DNA of 12,531 bases. Source: an uncultured Peptococcaceae bacterium. Its GTDB lineage: Bacteria; Bacillota; Peptococcia; Peptococcales; Peptococcaceae. The notes below the pieces were generated by a model that made no database searches, was not told where the DNA came from, and saw only the letters and a list, made by a program, of their open reading frames with translations. The translations under genes were made by a program, and so were the position numbers. The stretch lies in NCBI GenBank assembly GCA_958451915.1, contig CAUDRX010000058.1:1-12531 (forward strand), written 5' to 3'. Below are positions 1 through 6,335 of this stretch, in pieces (the stretch's first letter is position 1; every line of letters begins with the position of its first letter).

Positions 1-267
1 AGATTCGCAGCAGCATTCGTTTACCGACATCGGCTCAAACATTTCATCAGACCAGTACAGATGATCAGGGTCATTATCGATTTTGTAATAACCATGCTCA
101 TAAGAAATGATTTTGTGGACTGACCCCTTATATTTTCCGATATCATATACAGTCCCGGGTTCGCGTCCAGCTTCGGGACCGGAACGCATACGATACTGCA
201 TGTTTCGATCAATATCGTCGCGAACTTTTACGAGGTCGCCAATTTCGTACAGGTATTTCCCTTCCAT
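1..267 (-). CDS. Small WTDEMF-family protein, copy A (3' end off window)
   Basis: Reading the minus strand from an ATG at 267 gives 89 codons with no stop before the window edge, so the gene is cut at its C-terminus. The N-terminus has a small beta-barrel look (YEIGDLVKVRDDI), then YRMRSG, and near the end YWSDEMFEP followed by NECCCES, which in the sister genes is followed by two leucines and a stop. It is one of six related small proteins here (also 276-548, 570-845, 1908-2183, 2192-2458, 9040-9288). Proteins with a GD-x-V-x-V-R start and a WTDEM-F/L end are familiar small phage proteins of unknown role, probably SH3/KOW-like; that fold is inference. Its ribosome site GAGGTG overlaps the stop codon of the upstream copy B, so the two are probably co-translated. 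Confidence 0.85.
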   Translation of the reverse strand, partial: MEGKYLYEIGDLVKVRDDIDRNMQYRMRSGPEAGREPGTVYDIGKYKGSVHKIISYEHGYYKIDNDPDHLYWSDEMFEPMSVNECCCES

Positions 268-275
268 AATTCACC

Positions 276-548
276 TCACAGCAGCGGCGTACAGATACAT
301 TCGTTGGGTGCTGCGAACATCTCGTCCGTCCACCGATCGCACCCATAATCTTCATCGATGTAATAGCGGCCATTGCGCTTGCCGGCAATATGAACCACAG
401 TGCCAAGCCGCTGCGCCTGAGAATAAGTAAGGGTGGCACTGACATCATTTGCTCGGTAACCGGAACGCATATAATACTGAACACCGCGCTCCAGATCAGG
501 TCGAACAAACACTTCCTCTCCGTTTTTATACTGATAATATCTTGACAT
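276..548 (-). CDS. Small WTDEMF-family protein, copy B
   Basis: A 90-aa member of the repeated family: EEVFVRPDLERG at the N-terminus, YYMRSG at about residues 25-30, a central segment with GTVVHIAG, then RWTDEMF and the tail NECICTPLL. The tail differs from the other copies (TPLL instead of E/D-SLL), so this is the most diverged tail of the complete members. The start is preceded by a strong GGAGG about 10 nt upstream, in the gap after copy C. The stop codon TGA is followed directly by GGTG, which serves as the ribosome site of copy A. The sequence does not show a function; a small beta-rich domain is plausible. Confidence 0.88.
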   Translation of the reverse strand: MSRYYQYKNGEEVFVRPDLERGVQYYMRSGYRANDVSATLTYSQAQRLGTVVHIAGKRNGRYYIDEDYGCDRWTDEMFAAPNECICTPLL

Positions 549-569
549 TGCTCTACTTCCTCCATTCCA

Positions 570-845
570 TTACAGCAATGAATCACAAACGCACTCGTCC
601 ACGACAAGCGGCTCAAACATCTCATCAGCCCAGATGCAGCCATCGATTCCTTGTGCTCTGTAAACACCACTAGTTTGTGCGATCTTTTGAATGACGATCT
701 CTTGTCCTGCGTATTTTTTCATCCAGTCAAAAATCACCCAGCGTTGACCTTTATTTTCGCCAGACAACATTTTATATTCTTCATGTTCCGAAAGATCAAG
801 TCGAACGCGGACTCTGTCGCCTGGGTGATACATGTAATCAGTCAT
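570..845 (-). CDS. Small WTDEMF-family protein, copy C
   Basis: A 91-aa member of the family: YHPGDRVRVRLDL, YKMLSG, a middle with GQEIVIQKIA, then IWADEMFEP and the C-terminal tail DECVCDSLL. Its ATG overlaps the stop codon of the tyrosine recombinase by 4 nt (ATGA), and GGAGG inside the last recombinase codons is its ribosome site, so translation should be coupled to the recombinase. The tail codons for SLL (TCA TTG CTG) differ from those in copies D, E and F, which argues that the peptide rather than the DNA is being conserved. Function unknown. Confidence 0.88.
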   Translation of the reverse strand: MTDYMYHPGDRVRVRLDLSEHEEYKMLSGENKGQRWVIFDWMKKYAGQEIVIQKIAQTSGVYRAQGIDGCIWADEMFEPLVVDECVCDSLL

Positions 846-1663
846 TCCGTTCCTCCATCATCGAACCAGTCCGACACACGATCAGACATTTCGTCCATCT
901 TATCCTGGTCTGCCTTGACATAATGCATCGTGACACGCTGGCTGCTATGCTTAAACTTTTCTTGAAGCATCTCGATCGTTCGCCCAGATGTACCAGCTTT
1001 TTTCGCTGTCTGAAGTGCAGCCATTGCATAGGTTTTGCGCATGGTATGAGTGGACAGATCGATATCTAGCTCACACGCTTTCCCTGCTTCTTTCAAGATC
1101 CGATAAAATCCGCGCACTGTCAGAGGACCACCCTTGCGACTGCGAAACAGATAATCAGATTGACTAATCTCGAAATTCTGTTCATCGAAATAATCCTCAA
1201 GAATGTCAGCTGCCATCTTAGGGATCTTGCACACATTGCGCTTACGGGTCTTTTCTTCGATCAGTTCGACATGCTCTTTCACACTGCCATCCTGTTCGTA
1301 AACATCGGCCGTTTTCAGACTGAGAAGATCGCCACAACGAATACCCAGACTGCACCCGAACACGAAAATCGCCTTGTTGCGTAGACGAAACTTGGGGTCG
1401 CCGTTGGAAGCGAAATAATTCGCCAGTTTCTGGAAATCCTCTTTGGAACGAATCGGATCAGCAGGCGAAGGTTTGATACGGCCATCCTTTGTATAAAGGC
1501 TGTTGGTTGGCTTTGTCTTGTGCTTTTTCTTGCGAGCGGCAGCCACGATGTCCCAAATCATTTCCTTCAGCTCGGCTTCGCTCATGGTGATGTGAGCTTC
1601 GGAACCAGGCTGTCGCGGGAACTGAACTACGCGCTCCTTACGCTCACGTGCCGGTTCTGCCAT
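842..1663 (-). CDS. Tyrosine recombinase/integrase
   Basis: A 273-aa site-specific recombinase of the lambda-integrase/XerC-D superfamily, which breaks and rejoins DNA through a 3'-phosphotyrosine link. The full catalytic set is visible: Arg109 in SLGIRCGDLLSL, Lys138 in EEKTRKRN, His206 and Arg209 in THTMRKT, His239 in KFKHSS, and the nucleophile Tyr248 in VTMHYV. The N-terminus is short and basic (residues 1-70) with no clear arm-binding domain, so the protein is smaller than typical phage integrases of 350-400 aa. The ATG at 1663 follows AAAGGATG. The next gene overlaps its stop by 4 nt. It could integrate the element, resolve multimers or invert DNA; no attachment site could be assigned, so the role is open. 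Confidence 0.95.
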   Translation of the reverse strand: MAEPARERKERVVQFPRQPGSEAHITMSEAELKEMIWDIVAAARKKKHKTKPTNSLYTKDGRIKPSPADPIRSKEDFQKLANYFASNGDPKFRLRNKAIFVFGCSLGIRCGDLLSLKTADVYEQDGSVKEHVELIEEKTRKRNVCKIPKMAADILEDYFDEQNFEISQSDYLFRSRKGGPLTVRGFYRILKEAGKACELDIDLSTHTMRKTYAMAALQTAKKAGTSGRTIEMLQEKFKHSSQRVTMHYVKADQDKMDEMSDRVSDWFDDGGTE

Positions 1664-1687
1664 TGATCTTCATCCTTTCTATGTAAA

Positions 1688-1891
1688 TCAATATCTATGT
1701 TGATGTTTTTCTCTATAACGCAGGTTATGAGTATATAGCTCATTATTAAAATCGTTGATCATGCGGCACTTTTCTTTGTATTGGTGCTGCTGTGTCAGCT
1801 CAGTTTCGACGTACTGTTGGCGCTCCTGACAGTGATCGTGACACCCGGGATAACGCTTTGGAGCCACACAATAATGGCAGGGATTCTGCAT
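1688..1891 (-). CDS. Small Cys/His-rich, probably zinc-binding protein
   Basis: A 67-aa protein whose N-terminal third carries C-x-x-C then a KRYPGCHDHC segment, a layout that recurs in small Firmicute-phage proteins and is likely to bind one zinc ion. The rest is hydrophilic and rich in Gln, Tyr, His and Arg, with no membrane segment. The start is uncertain. I chose the ATG at 1891 because the cysteine motif normally sits near the N-terminus in such proteins. A GTG at 1930 in the same frame adds 13 residues but overlaps copy D by 23 nt; neither start has a good ribosome site. It lies between copy D and the recombinase. A nucleic-acid or protein-binding role is inference from the cysteines. 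Confidence 0.75.
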   Translation of the reverse strand: MQNPCHYCVAPKRYPGCHDHCQERQQYVETELTQQHQYKEKCRMINDFNNELYTHNLRYREKHQHRY

Positions 1892-1907
1892 TTTCAAATC
1901 ATTCCAA

Positions 1908-2183
1908 TCATAATAAACTTTCGCAAACACAAGCAGCGCTGTATTTGTCCTGCGTCAGGAACATCTGATCCGTCCAGGACCATCCTTCATCGTCCTCTTC
2001 GATAAGGTATTGGTCATCAAAATACCCTGAGATGTGAACGGTCTTGCCTCCGAACTCTTTCATTTCGTCGACAACATTGTTGTATATGCACCTACTAGGT
2101 CCAGACTCCATAAAGTAGTGGCATCCCGTTTTGAGATCTCGCTTTACGACCACTGCGTCACCGACATCGTATCTGTATTTCAT
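1908..2183 (-). CDS. Small WTDEMF-family protein, copy D
   Basis: A 91-aa member: YDVGDAVVVKRDLKTG, YFMESG, VVDEMKEFGGKTVHISGY, a YLIEEDDEGW stretch, SWTDQMF and the tail AACVCESLL. Here a spacer of several residues separates WTDQMF from the tail, yet the tail is intact. The last codons for SLL are AGT TTA TTA, entirely different from the TCT CTT CTG of the adjacent copy E. The ATG follows GAGGTGAACT, whose first bases include the stop codon of copy E, giving tight coupling. Function unknown. Confidence 0.88.
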   Translation of the reverse strand: MKYRYDVGDAVVVKRDLKTGCHYFMESGPSRCIYNNVVDEMKEFGGKTVHISGYFDDQYLIEEDDEGWSWTDQMFLTQDKYSAACVCESLL

Positions 2184-2191
2184 AGTTCACC

Positions 2192-2458
2192 TCACAGAAG
2201 AGATTCACAGCAGCACTCATTGATAGAAATAAACATCTCGTCGGTCCAGCCATAATCAAGCTCTTCCAGGCTATATCCAGCTCCTCCGTCGCGAGGACCC
2301 AGAATCGTAAGAACCTTTCCAGCCTGATCTGCCATTTGATCAACCACATTGTAGGTGAAGTCCCCATTGTAGCGGCCTGACCTCATACGATAAACTTCAC
2401 GACAGTTCAGATCCGGGCGAACCATTACTTTATCTCCTGGCTTATACATCAATTCCAT
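2192..2458 (-). CDS. Small WTDEMF-family protein, copy E
   Basis: An 88-aa member: YKPGDKVMVRPDLN, YRMRSG, NVVDQMADQAGKVLTILG, then YGWTDEMF and the tail NECCCESLL. It is the first gene after the 287-nt noncoding segment at 2459-2745, so it may start the small-protein operon. The ribosome site is GAGGT about 6 nt before the ATG. Copies D and E resemble each other in the middle (VVDxM and GK-x3-I), suggesting a local duplication; identity is low, so it is not recent. Function unknown. Confidence 0.88.
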   Translation of the reverse strand: MELMYKPGDKVMVRPDLNCREVYRMRSGRYNGDFTYNVVDQMADQAGKVLTILGPRDGGAGYSLEELDYGWTDEMFISINECCCESLL

Positions 2459-2527
2459 ATTTCTACCTCATTTTCCTTTTTTTATCAAAATCACTTTCTA
2501 AATCCGATGCTCTGGAAACGGGAGGAC

Positions 2528-2635
2528 GCACGATCAGGGACTTCTGTCACGCGACCTGGCGCGTGACTTTCGTCCCGGATCGAAGGACGAGTGTTTCTTG
2601 ACAAGGATTGGTTGAGGCCAGCTGCACGATCAGGG
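2528..2635. repeat. 12-bp direct repeat GCACGATCAGGG, two copies
   Basis: GCACGATCAGGG occurs at 2528-2539 and again at 2624-2635. Each copy overlaps one arm of one of the two hairpins in this noncoding segment, so the two hairpins share sequence as well as proximity. It may reflect duplication or a protein-binding site; no more can be said. Confidence 0.7.
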
Positions 2636-2682
2636 CCCATGGCGGAGTGCAGCGGCCGATTGCTGGGGTATTCTTCTTAACA
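2531..2682 (-). ncRNA. Structured noncoding segment downstream of the RT unit
   Basis: The gene-free stretch 2459-2745 holds two strong minus-strand hairpins. The first (2621-2653) has a perfect 7-bp stem GCTGCAC/GTGCAGC around 19 nt. The second (2531-2582) is long: an outer stem of about 10 bp with one mismatch, a symmetric 4x4 purine internal loop (GAAA/AGAA), a perfect 8-bp stem GTCACGCG/CGCGTGAC and a 6-nt loop. The segment opens with TGTTAAGAAGA (2672-2682) and contains TCAAGAAAC (2592-2600), both also present in the segment upstream of the RT. The transcript strand is assumed from the neighbours. It could be a noncoding RNA partner of the RT, a regulatory leader for the small-protein operon, or a DNA site. 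Hairpins are seen; function is not. Confidence 0.5.
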
Positions 2683-2745
2683 TCCGCCTTGGGCGTGATG
2701 CTCGCTCTTTTGGAACGATATGCAAAGTGATTTTTTGTTTACTGA

Positions 2746-3093
2746 TTACTGATTGGGCTCATCGAATTCGATTTGTTCGCCCATGGATGCAGCCGTTTCA
2801 CAGACTTCATCAAACAGGACATCTCTGCCGGCTTCCAGCATTGCCTGGTGAATGCGCGGCTCTGCGGCGGCCACAATGGTATCGCAGAAATTGGTATCGT
2901 CTGTGTTGATCGATTTCAGATTCAAACTTTCCACGATCTCTTTGACATCCTCAGGACCCCAGAACACCAGGGCTCGCCGATCCTCTTCGTAGACCACCTC
3001 TGTTTCGATTCCCGTGGAATAGTAGATCATATCCGCGACCTTTTCGAGCTCCTTCGATGGGACCTTTCCATCCCGGCACATAATTTCAATCAT
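2746..3093 (-). CDS. Hypothetical protein, 115 aa, paired with the RT
   Basis: An acidic soluble protein with no membrane segment and no motif I recognise. The first 50 residues read as alternating helix and strand (ELEKVADMIYYSTG, TEVVYEEDRRALVFWG), and the second half is helical (AEPRIHQAMLEAG, DVLFDEVCETAASMG). Its ATG follows AAGGAG with 8-nt spacing, and it starts 32 nt after the stop of the reverse transcriptase, so it is very probably co-transcribed with it. By position it is the candidate accessory or effector protein of the RT unit, but nothing in its sequence shows that. No resemblance to known retron effectors is evident. Confidence 0.82.
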   Translation of the reverse strand: MIEIMCRDGKVPSKELEKVADMIYYSTGIETEVVYEEDRRALVFWGPEDVKEIVESLNLKSINTDDTNFCDTIVAAAEPRIHQAMLEAGRDVLFDEVCETAASMGEQIEFDEPNQ

Positions 3094-3125
3094 AGATCAT
3101 CACTCCTTGTGTATGTCTCCATTTT

Positions 3126-4358
3126 TTATGCAACAACGCCCTCTTTGGGACGAAGATCCTCTTTGAGCATCGCAATGATATCGGTGCCGAACTTCGCATT
3201 GTAGCGACGGATCAATTCGTCAATCACCTCAGGCTCGACCATGTGATAATAGTTGAGCTTGCCATTGAACTTTTGCAGATCTTCCAGCTCCCAGGTTCTG
3301 CCGTGTTGCTTTGCATTGATATAATTCGTCAAAACCGAACGGAACATTTTAAGATTGCGCCAGCCGACCGTGATCTGATTATCCTTATTCCACATCAAGC
3401 CGAGACACCAGTTCTTGCTGGAGTGCCGGTTGCCATAATGCGTTTTCGTTTCGTTCAGAGTAAACGGCGCATGGAAGAAATTCAACGCATCAATGATGAT
3501 CTGCTGAATTTCCATCGGGTCAAAATGATGATAACAGCTGATGAGAATGTCATCTGCATATCGTGTGAAAGTAAACTCGCGATCGATGCCATCCTTTGCT
3601 TTGTAGCCATAGCACAGCTTGCGCGTGATGCAGTGGTCAAACGTGATCATCATCACATTGGTAAGCCACGGACTGATGGGAGTTCCCTGCGGTAGGCCGT
3701 TGCGAAGGAAGCACAGGTTGACCGCCTTTGCCAGTTCATCTCGGCCACGTGCATCCCGCATAATCAAAGCAAATGGATAAATCACACTCATCATGCCGAG
3801 CAGAAAATCCGGTGTCGTACTGGGAAAGAAACCATGGAAGTCGAACTTGACCGCCCAATGATTCTGATAATTGACGACCTTTTTCATGCCGGTCGCCTCA
3901 TCAACGACGGTTTTATTGTGACCTGCCTGATGCTTACGGACTGCATCGATAAAGCTGCGATTGGGAATATATGCGAAAGCATTCGTGTGATAATCTGCGA
4001 TCATAAAGCTCTTCAGCAGTTCCCGCAGCTCGATCAGTGCATCAGAAAGAGTTTCATCGGGCGCATCAATGGGTCGCCAGCCGCCAGATTTCTTTGGAAT
4101 CTCAAAGTGAGAGTAGTGACTCGGGATATCGCTGGATTCAAGCGCCGCATACTTCACGTTGTAGGCCGCCAGCTTCTCGATCATCTCAGGAACATTGGTG
4201 ATAGCGCGAAGTTTGGCGGTTAAATCGTTGCGACACACGGTCATTGTAGATGTGTTGCTGCCGCCATAGTGCAGTGCTTCTACATTCTGGACACCGGCGA
4301 GGATCTCATCAAAAGTGATCTGCCGGGTCTTAGGAGGATTCAGATATGTAATGTACAT
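3126..4358 (-). CDS. Reverse transcriptase, retron/group-II-like
   Basis: A 410-aa RNA-directed DNA polymerase. Motifs in order: HFEIPKKSGGWRPIDAP (residues 84-100), an NAFAYIPNRSF segment (126-136), motif A FDFHGFFPS with Asp173, NGLPQGTPISPWLTN (220-234), motif C YADD (267-270), LNETKTHYG (301-309) and a GLMWN (320-324) followed by a basic helix. PQG-x-P-x-SP is the retron and group II intron type; the SQ version typical of diversity-generating retroelement RTs is absent. There is no maturase X, HNH or protease domain. The ATG follows AAAGGAG by 6 nt. It is flanked by two structured noncoding segments (4395-4582 and 2531-2682) and followed by a 115-aa gene. Retron, abortive-infection RT or an unclassified phage RT are all possible; the RT assignment itself is safe. 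Confidence 0.95.
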   Translation of the reverse strand: MYITYLNPPKTRQITFDEILAGVQNVEALHYGGSNTSTMTVCRNDLTAKLRAITNVPEMIEKLAAYNVKYAALESSDIPSHYSHFEIPKKSGGWRPIDAPDETLSDALIELRELLKSFMIADYHTNAFAYIPNRSFIDAVRKHQAGHNKTVVDEATGMKKVVNYQNHWAVKFDFHGFFPSTTPDFLLGMMSVIYPFALIMRDARGRDELAKAVNLCFLRNGLPQGTPISPWLTNVMMITFDHCITRKLCYGYKAKDGIDREFTFTRYADDILISCYHHFDPMEIQQIIIDALNFFHAPFTLNETKTHYGNRHSSKNWCLGLMWNKDNQITVGWRNLKMFRSVLTNYINAKQHGRTWELEDLQKFNGKLNYYHMVEPEVIDELIRRYNAKFGTDIIAMLKEDLRPKEGVVA

Positions 4359-4394
4359 TGTTTCTCCTTTATGATTTCATCGTGATCTAAATGG

Positions 4395-4582
4395 GTTTCT
4401 TGAGGCTAAAACGCGTGCAGCAGGAGGTCCCGATCATGATTGGATGCTGAGATTGGCTATATAACCGCCTTCAGGCGACCCGAAAAGGTCGATTTGAACT
4501 CTGCGGGAGCACCGTCGGCCGGTGGCGCCTGTTTAGTTTTGCAATGTTGATGCCTCAGGGGGAGGACCCCCTCTTCTTAACA
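4395..4582 (-). ncRNA. Structured noncoding segment upstream of the RT
   Basis: The 303 nt between the ThiF-like gene and the RT hold no gene but much structure in minus-strand reading. It opens with TGTTAAGAAGA (4572-4582), then GGGGGTCC, which can form a local hairpin (AGGGGG TCCT CCCCCT) or pair over distance with GGACCTCC near 4423. Three hairpins follow: CACCG/CGGTG, CGACC/GGTCG with a 6-nt loop, and CGCC TGAA GGCG. TGAGGC near 4552 can pair with GCCTCA at 4401-4406, and TCAAGAAAC (4394-4402) ends the unit. Position just before an RT and an end-to-end pairing around short hairpins are what a retron msr-msd has, but the long msd stem is not evident, so the retron reading is a hypothesis. 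It could also be a leader controlling RT expression. Confidence 0.5.
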
Positions 4583-4661
4583 ATTCGATACACTTGGCTT
4601 GGCCTAAGTGCGCTGTTTATAAAAACAACTATTCATCACGATTTTTTTATTTACGATTTTA

Positions 4662-5342
4662 TCAGAACGCCATGACGCTCTCTTCACCCAGAATGAACGG
4701 GGTTGCAACGATCTGCTTCTTCAGCTGGTTGCCTCCCACGAAATTGATAAAGTTCGTAACCGCCAGACAGCAGATGAAACGAACGGTCGGTGCAACACCC
4801 TGAACGATGCCACATGCAGACACCGGCGTACTTACCTTTGCTTCCTCGTGAGTGAAGTTCATAGAGTTCTTCAGATTGTCGATCTGCTTACGATCCTTCC
4901 AATCGGCCGACCAGCACTGTGCATCATACAGGCCAGTGCGGATATCGAACACACCGAGCAGCTCAGGATTGTACTTGTTCTTTTCCAGGAACTGCTTGCG
5001 GATCTCGATGCTGTCCACGGCCAGGAACACATAGCCCTTGACGGTTTCGCCCTGCCAGCCATTGGGCATCAGAACCAGATCCTCTTTGATATCAGGATTC
5101 ACATTGCACAGAATGTTCCCCACAGCTTCCACCTTGGGATGTGCGATATCCTGCTGGAAGAACATCTGGTTGACGATATTCTTGGGTTCGACAAAGTCCA
5201 TATCCCACAGAGTGAACTTGGTCAGACCGTATCGTGCCAGCAGTTCAGCCACAGTAGAGCCGACCGAACCACAGCCGATGATATGAATGCGACCCTTAAC
5301 AGAAGCAGGGTCAAACACCATTTCGATTTTGCTCAGATCCAT
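4662..5342 (-). CDS. ThiF/E1-like adenylyltransferase
   Basis: A 226-aa protein of the ThiF/MoeB/E1 superfamily, which uses ATP to adenylate the C-terminus of a ubiquitin-like protein. The Rossmann nucleotide loop IIGCGSVGS lies at residues 21-29, followed by LWDMDFVEPKNIVNQ (45-59) with the acidic and Asn residues expected for Mg-ATP, and AVDS at 108-111. TPVSACGIVQGV (172-183) supplies Cys177, in the position where relatives have their conserved Cys-Gly; it is a candidate thiol. Zinc cysteine pairs of MoeB are absent, and at 226 aa it is compact, like PRTRC ThiF proteins. The gene starts 14 nt after the JAMM peptidase stop. Its substrate is most likely the small protein at 7999-8229 (inference from the operon). 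Confidence 0.92.
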   Translation of the reverse strand: MDLSKIEMVFDPASVKGRIHIIGCGSVGSTVAELLARYGLTKFTLWDMDFVEPKNIVNQMFFQQDIAHPKVEAVGNILCNVNPDIKEDLVLMPNGWQGETVKGYVFLAVDSIEIRKQFLEKNKYNPELLGVFDIRTGLYDAQCWSADWKDRKQIDNLKNSMNFTHEEAKVSTPVSACGIVQGVAPTVRFICCLAVTNFINFVGGNQLKKQIVATPFILGEESVMAF

Positions 5343-5356
5343 TGTTGTTTCCTTTC

Positions 5357-6322
5357 TTAGTCCTGAAATGCTTCAGCGTAGGGATAGCAGCTCGAATTCC
5401 AATTGTTCATCAGGTCATTCGGATTCTCCTGATAATACTTCATCAGATTGGATTCGCTTCCCTTGCTCTTGGCTGAATCGATCTTAGGGGCGGCTCCACC
5501 CGTGACAGTTTTCAGCGCCGGGTTCGTCGTGGCTGCCGGTTTCGTTTCTGCTTTTGTTTTCGTGGACGCGGCTGCGGTGCTTGTGTTACCAACGAACGCG
5601 CCTCCCTGATAAGCTGCTGTACCCGCGCTGTAGTTGCCGGAGTAAGCTGCACCATTGTAGTTGCCGCTGTAGCCGCTGTATGTAGTTGTGACCGGCTTTT
5701 GGACGAGCGCTTCCGCCTGTTCGAGAAACCCTTTCGTATCGGCCTCTCCAATCGTCACCTTGACATCGTCGCCGCTGTAGATGGCATTGTCCGCCATGTC
5801 CACAACACGGACGTTATACTCCCGCCGCTTGTTCCAGATCATAAAGACGTAGTAATCCTCAGAGCTCAGGGTATCAATGAGATCCCACTGATTCTGCATA
5901 TCCACGCCGCTGGGAGAAGTGCTCATGTTCACATGACTGTGGCCCTGGAACCGCAGCGTATTAAAGGATTCATCGTCCAGCTCATACAGCCAGGTCGTAT
6001 ACTTTTCCTGGTCCGTATTCACTGTTGCGCCCGTAACCTGCTGCGGATAAACCAGGATCTTGGTGATTTGGAAGTGAGTCTTATCAATGCGATTCACCAG
6101 ACCGTGCCAGGCGACCTCGGTACTGAAGTGATCGATCAGGGCACACATCTCGTGATAAGCTTCCAGAGTGAAATTCACCTCGACTGCGTCCTTGGCAGGC
6201 TTGGAAAAATTCTTGTTAAAGGAGAACTTATCCGCCTGCAGATTACCCAACGCAGAAGCCTGTGCATAGAACTCCTGCAAAATCCCTTGAATCAGTTCGT
6301 CATTCATCTTAACCGGCTGCAT
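5357..6322 (-). CDS. JAMM/MPN metallopeptidase with low-complexity tail
   Basis: A 321-aa protein with a complete JAMM zinc-peptidase site: Glu69 in TEVAWHG and the H-x-H-x7-S-x2-D motif GHSHVNMSTSPSGVD (His128, His130, Ser138, Asp141). Family members remove ubiquitin-like proteins from targets or process their ends; the same role is expected here. From about residue 212 to 280 the chain is low-complexity, first Tyr/Gly/Ser/Asn/Ala-rich repeats (YSGYSG, AYSGNYSAG) and then Ala/Thr/Lys-rich, before a folded-looking C-terminus ending YAEAFQD. Such stretches are flexible and sometimes self-associating. The ATG follows AAGGAGG; a second Met at residue 6 is possible. It sits between the E2-like and E1-like genes, as PRTRC-A does in PRTRC cassettes. 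Confidence 0.93.
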   Translation of the reverse strand: MQPVKMNDELIQGILQEFYAQASALGNLQADKFSFNKNFSKPAKDAVEVNFTLEAYHEMCALIDHFSTEVAWHGLVNRIDKTHFQITKILVYPQQVTGATVNTDQEKYTTWLYELDDESFNTLRFQGHSHVNMSTSPSGVDMQNQWDLIDTLSSEDYYVFMIWNKRREYNVRVVDMADNAIYSGDDVKVTIGEADTKGFLEQAEALVQKPVTTTYSGYSGNYNGAAYSGNYSAGTAAYQGGAFVGNTSTAAASTKTKAETKPAATTNPALKTVTGGAAPKIDSAKSKGSESNLMKYYQENPNDLMNNWNSSCYPYAEAFQD

Positions 6323-6335
6323 ACTTCAAACCTCC

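Noticed and set aside
2460..2745. CRISPR array or plasmid iteron origin
   Set aside because: Only a single 12-bp repeat pair and hairpins are present, with no regular spacing or AT-rich unwinding region beside a replication gene.
2528..4582. Diversity-generating retroelement
   Set aside because: The RT has PQGTPISP rather than the SQ form, and no template/variable repeat pair or C-type-lectin target gene is visible in the window.
4395..4582. Firm retron call
   Set aside because: Placement and short hairpins fit, but a long msd stem and clear a1/a2 repeats of usual length are not seen; left as a hypothesis.
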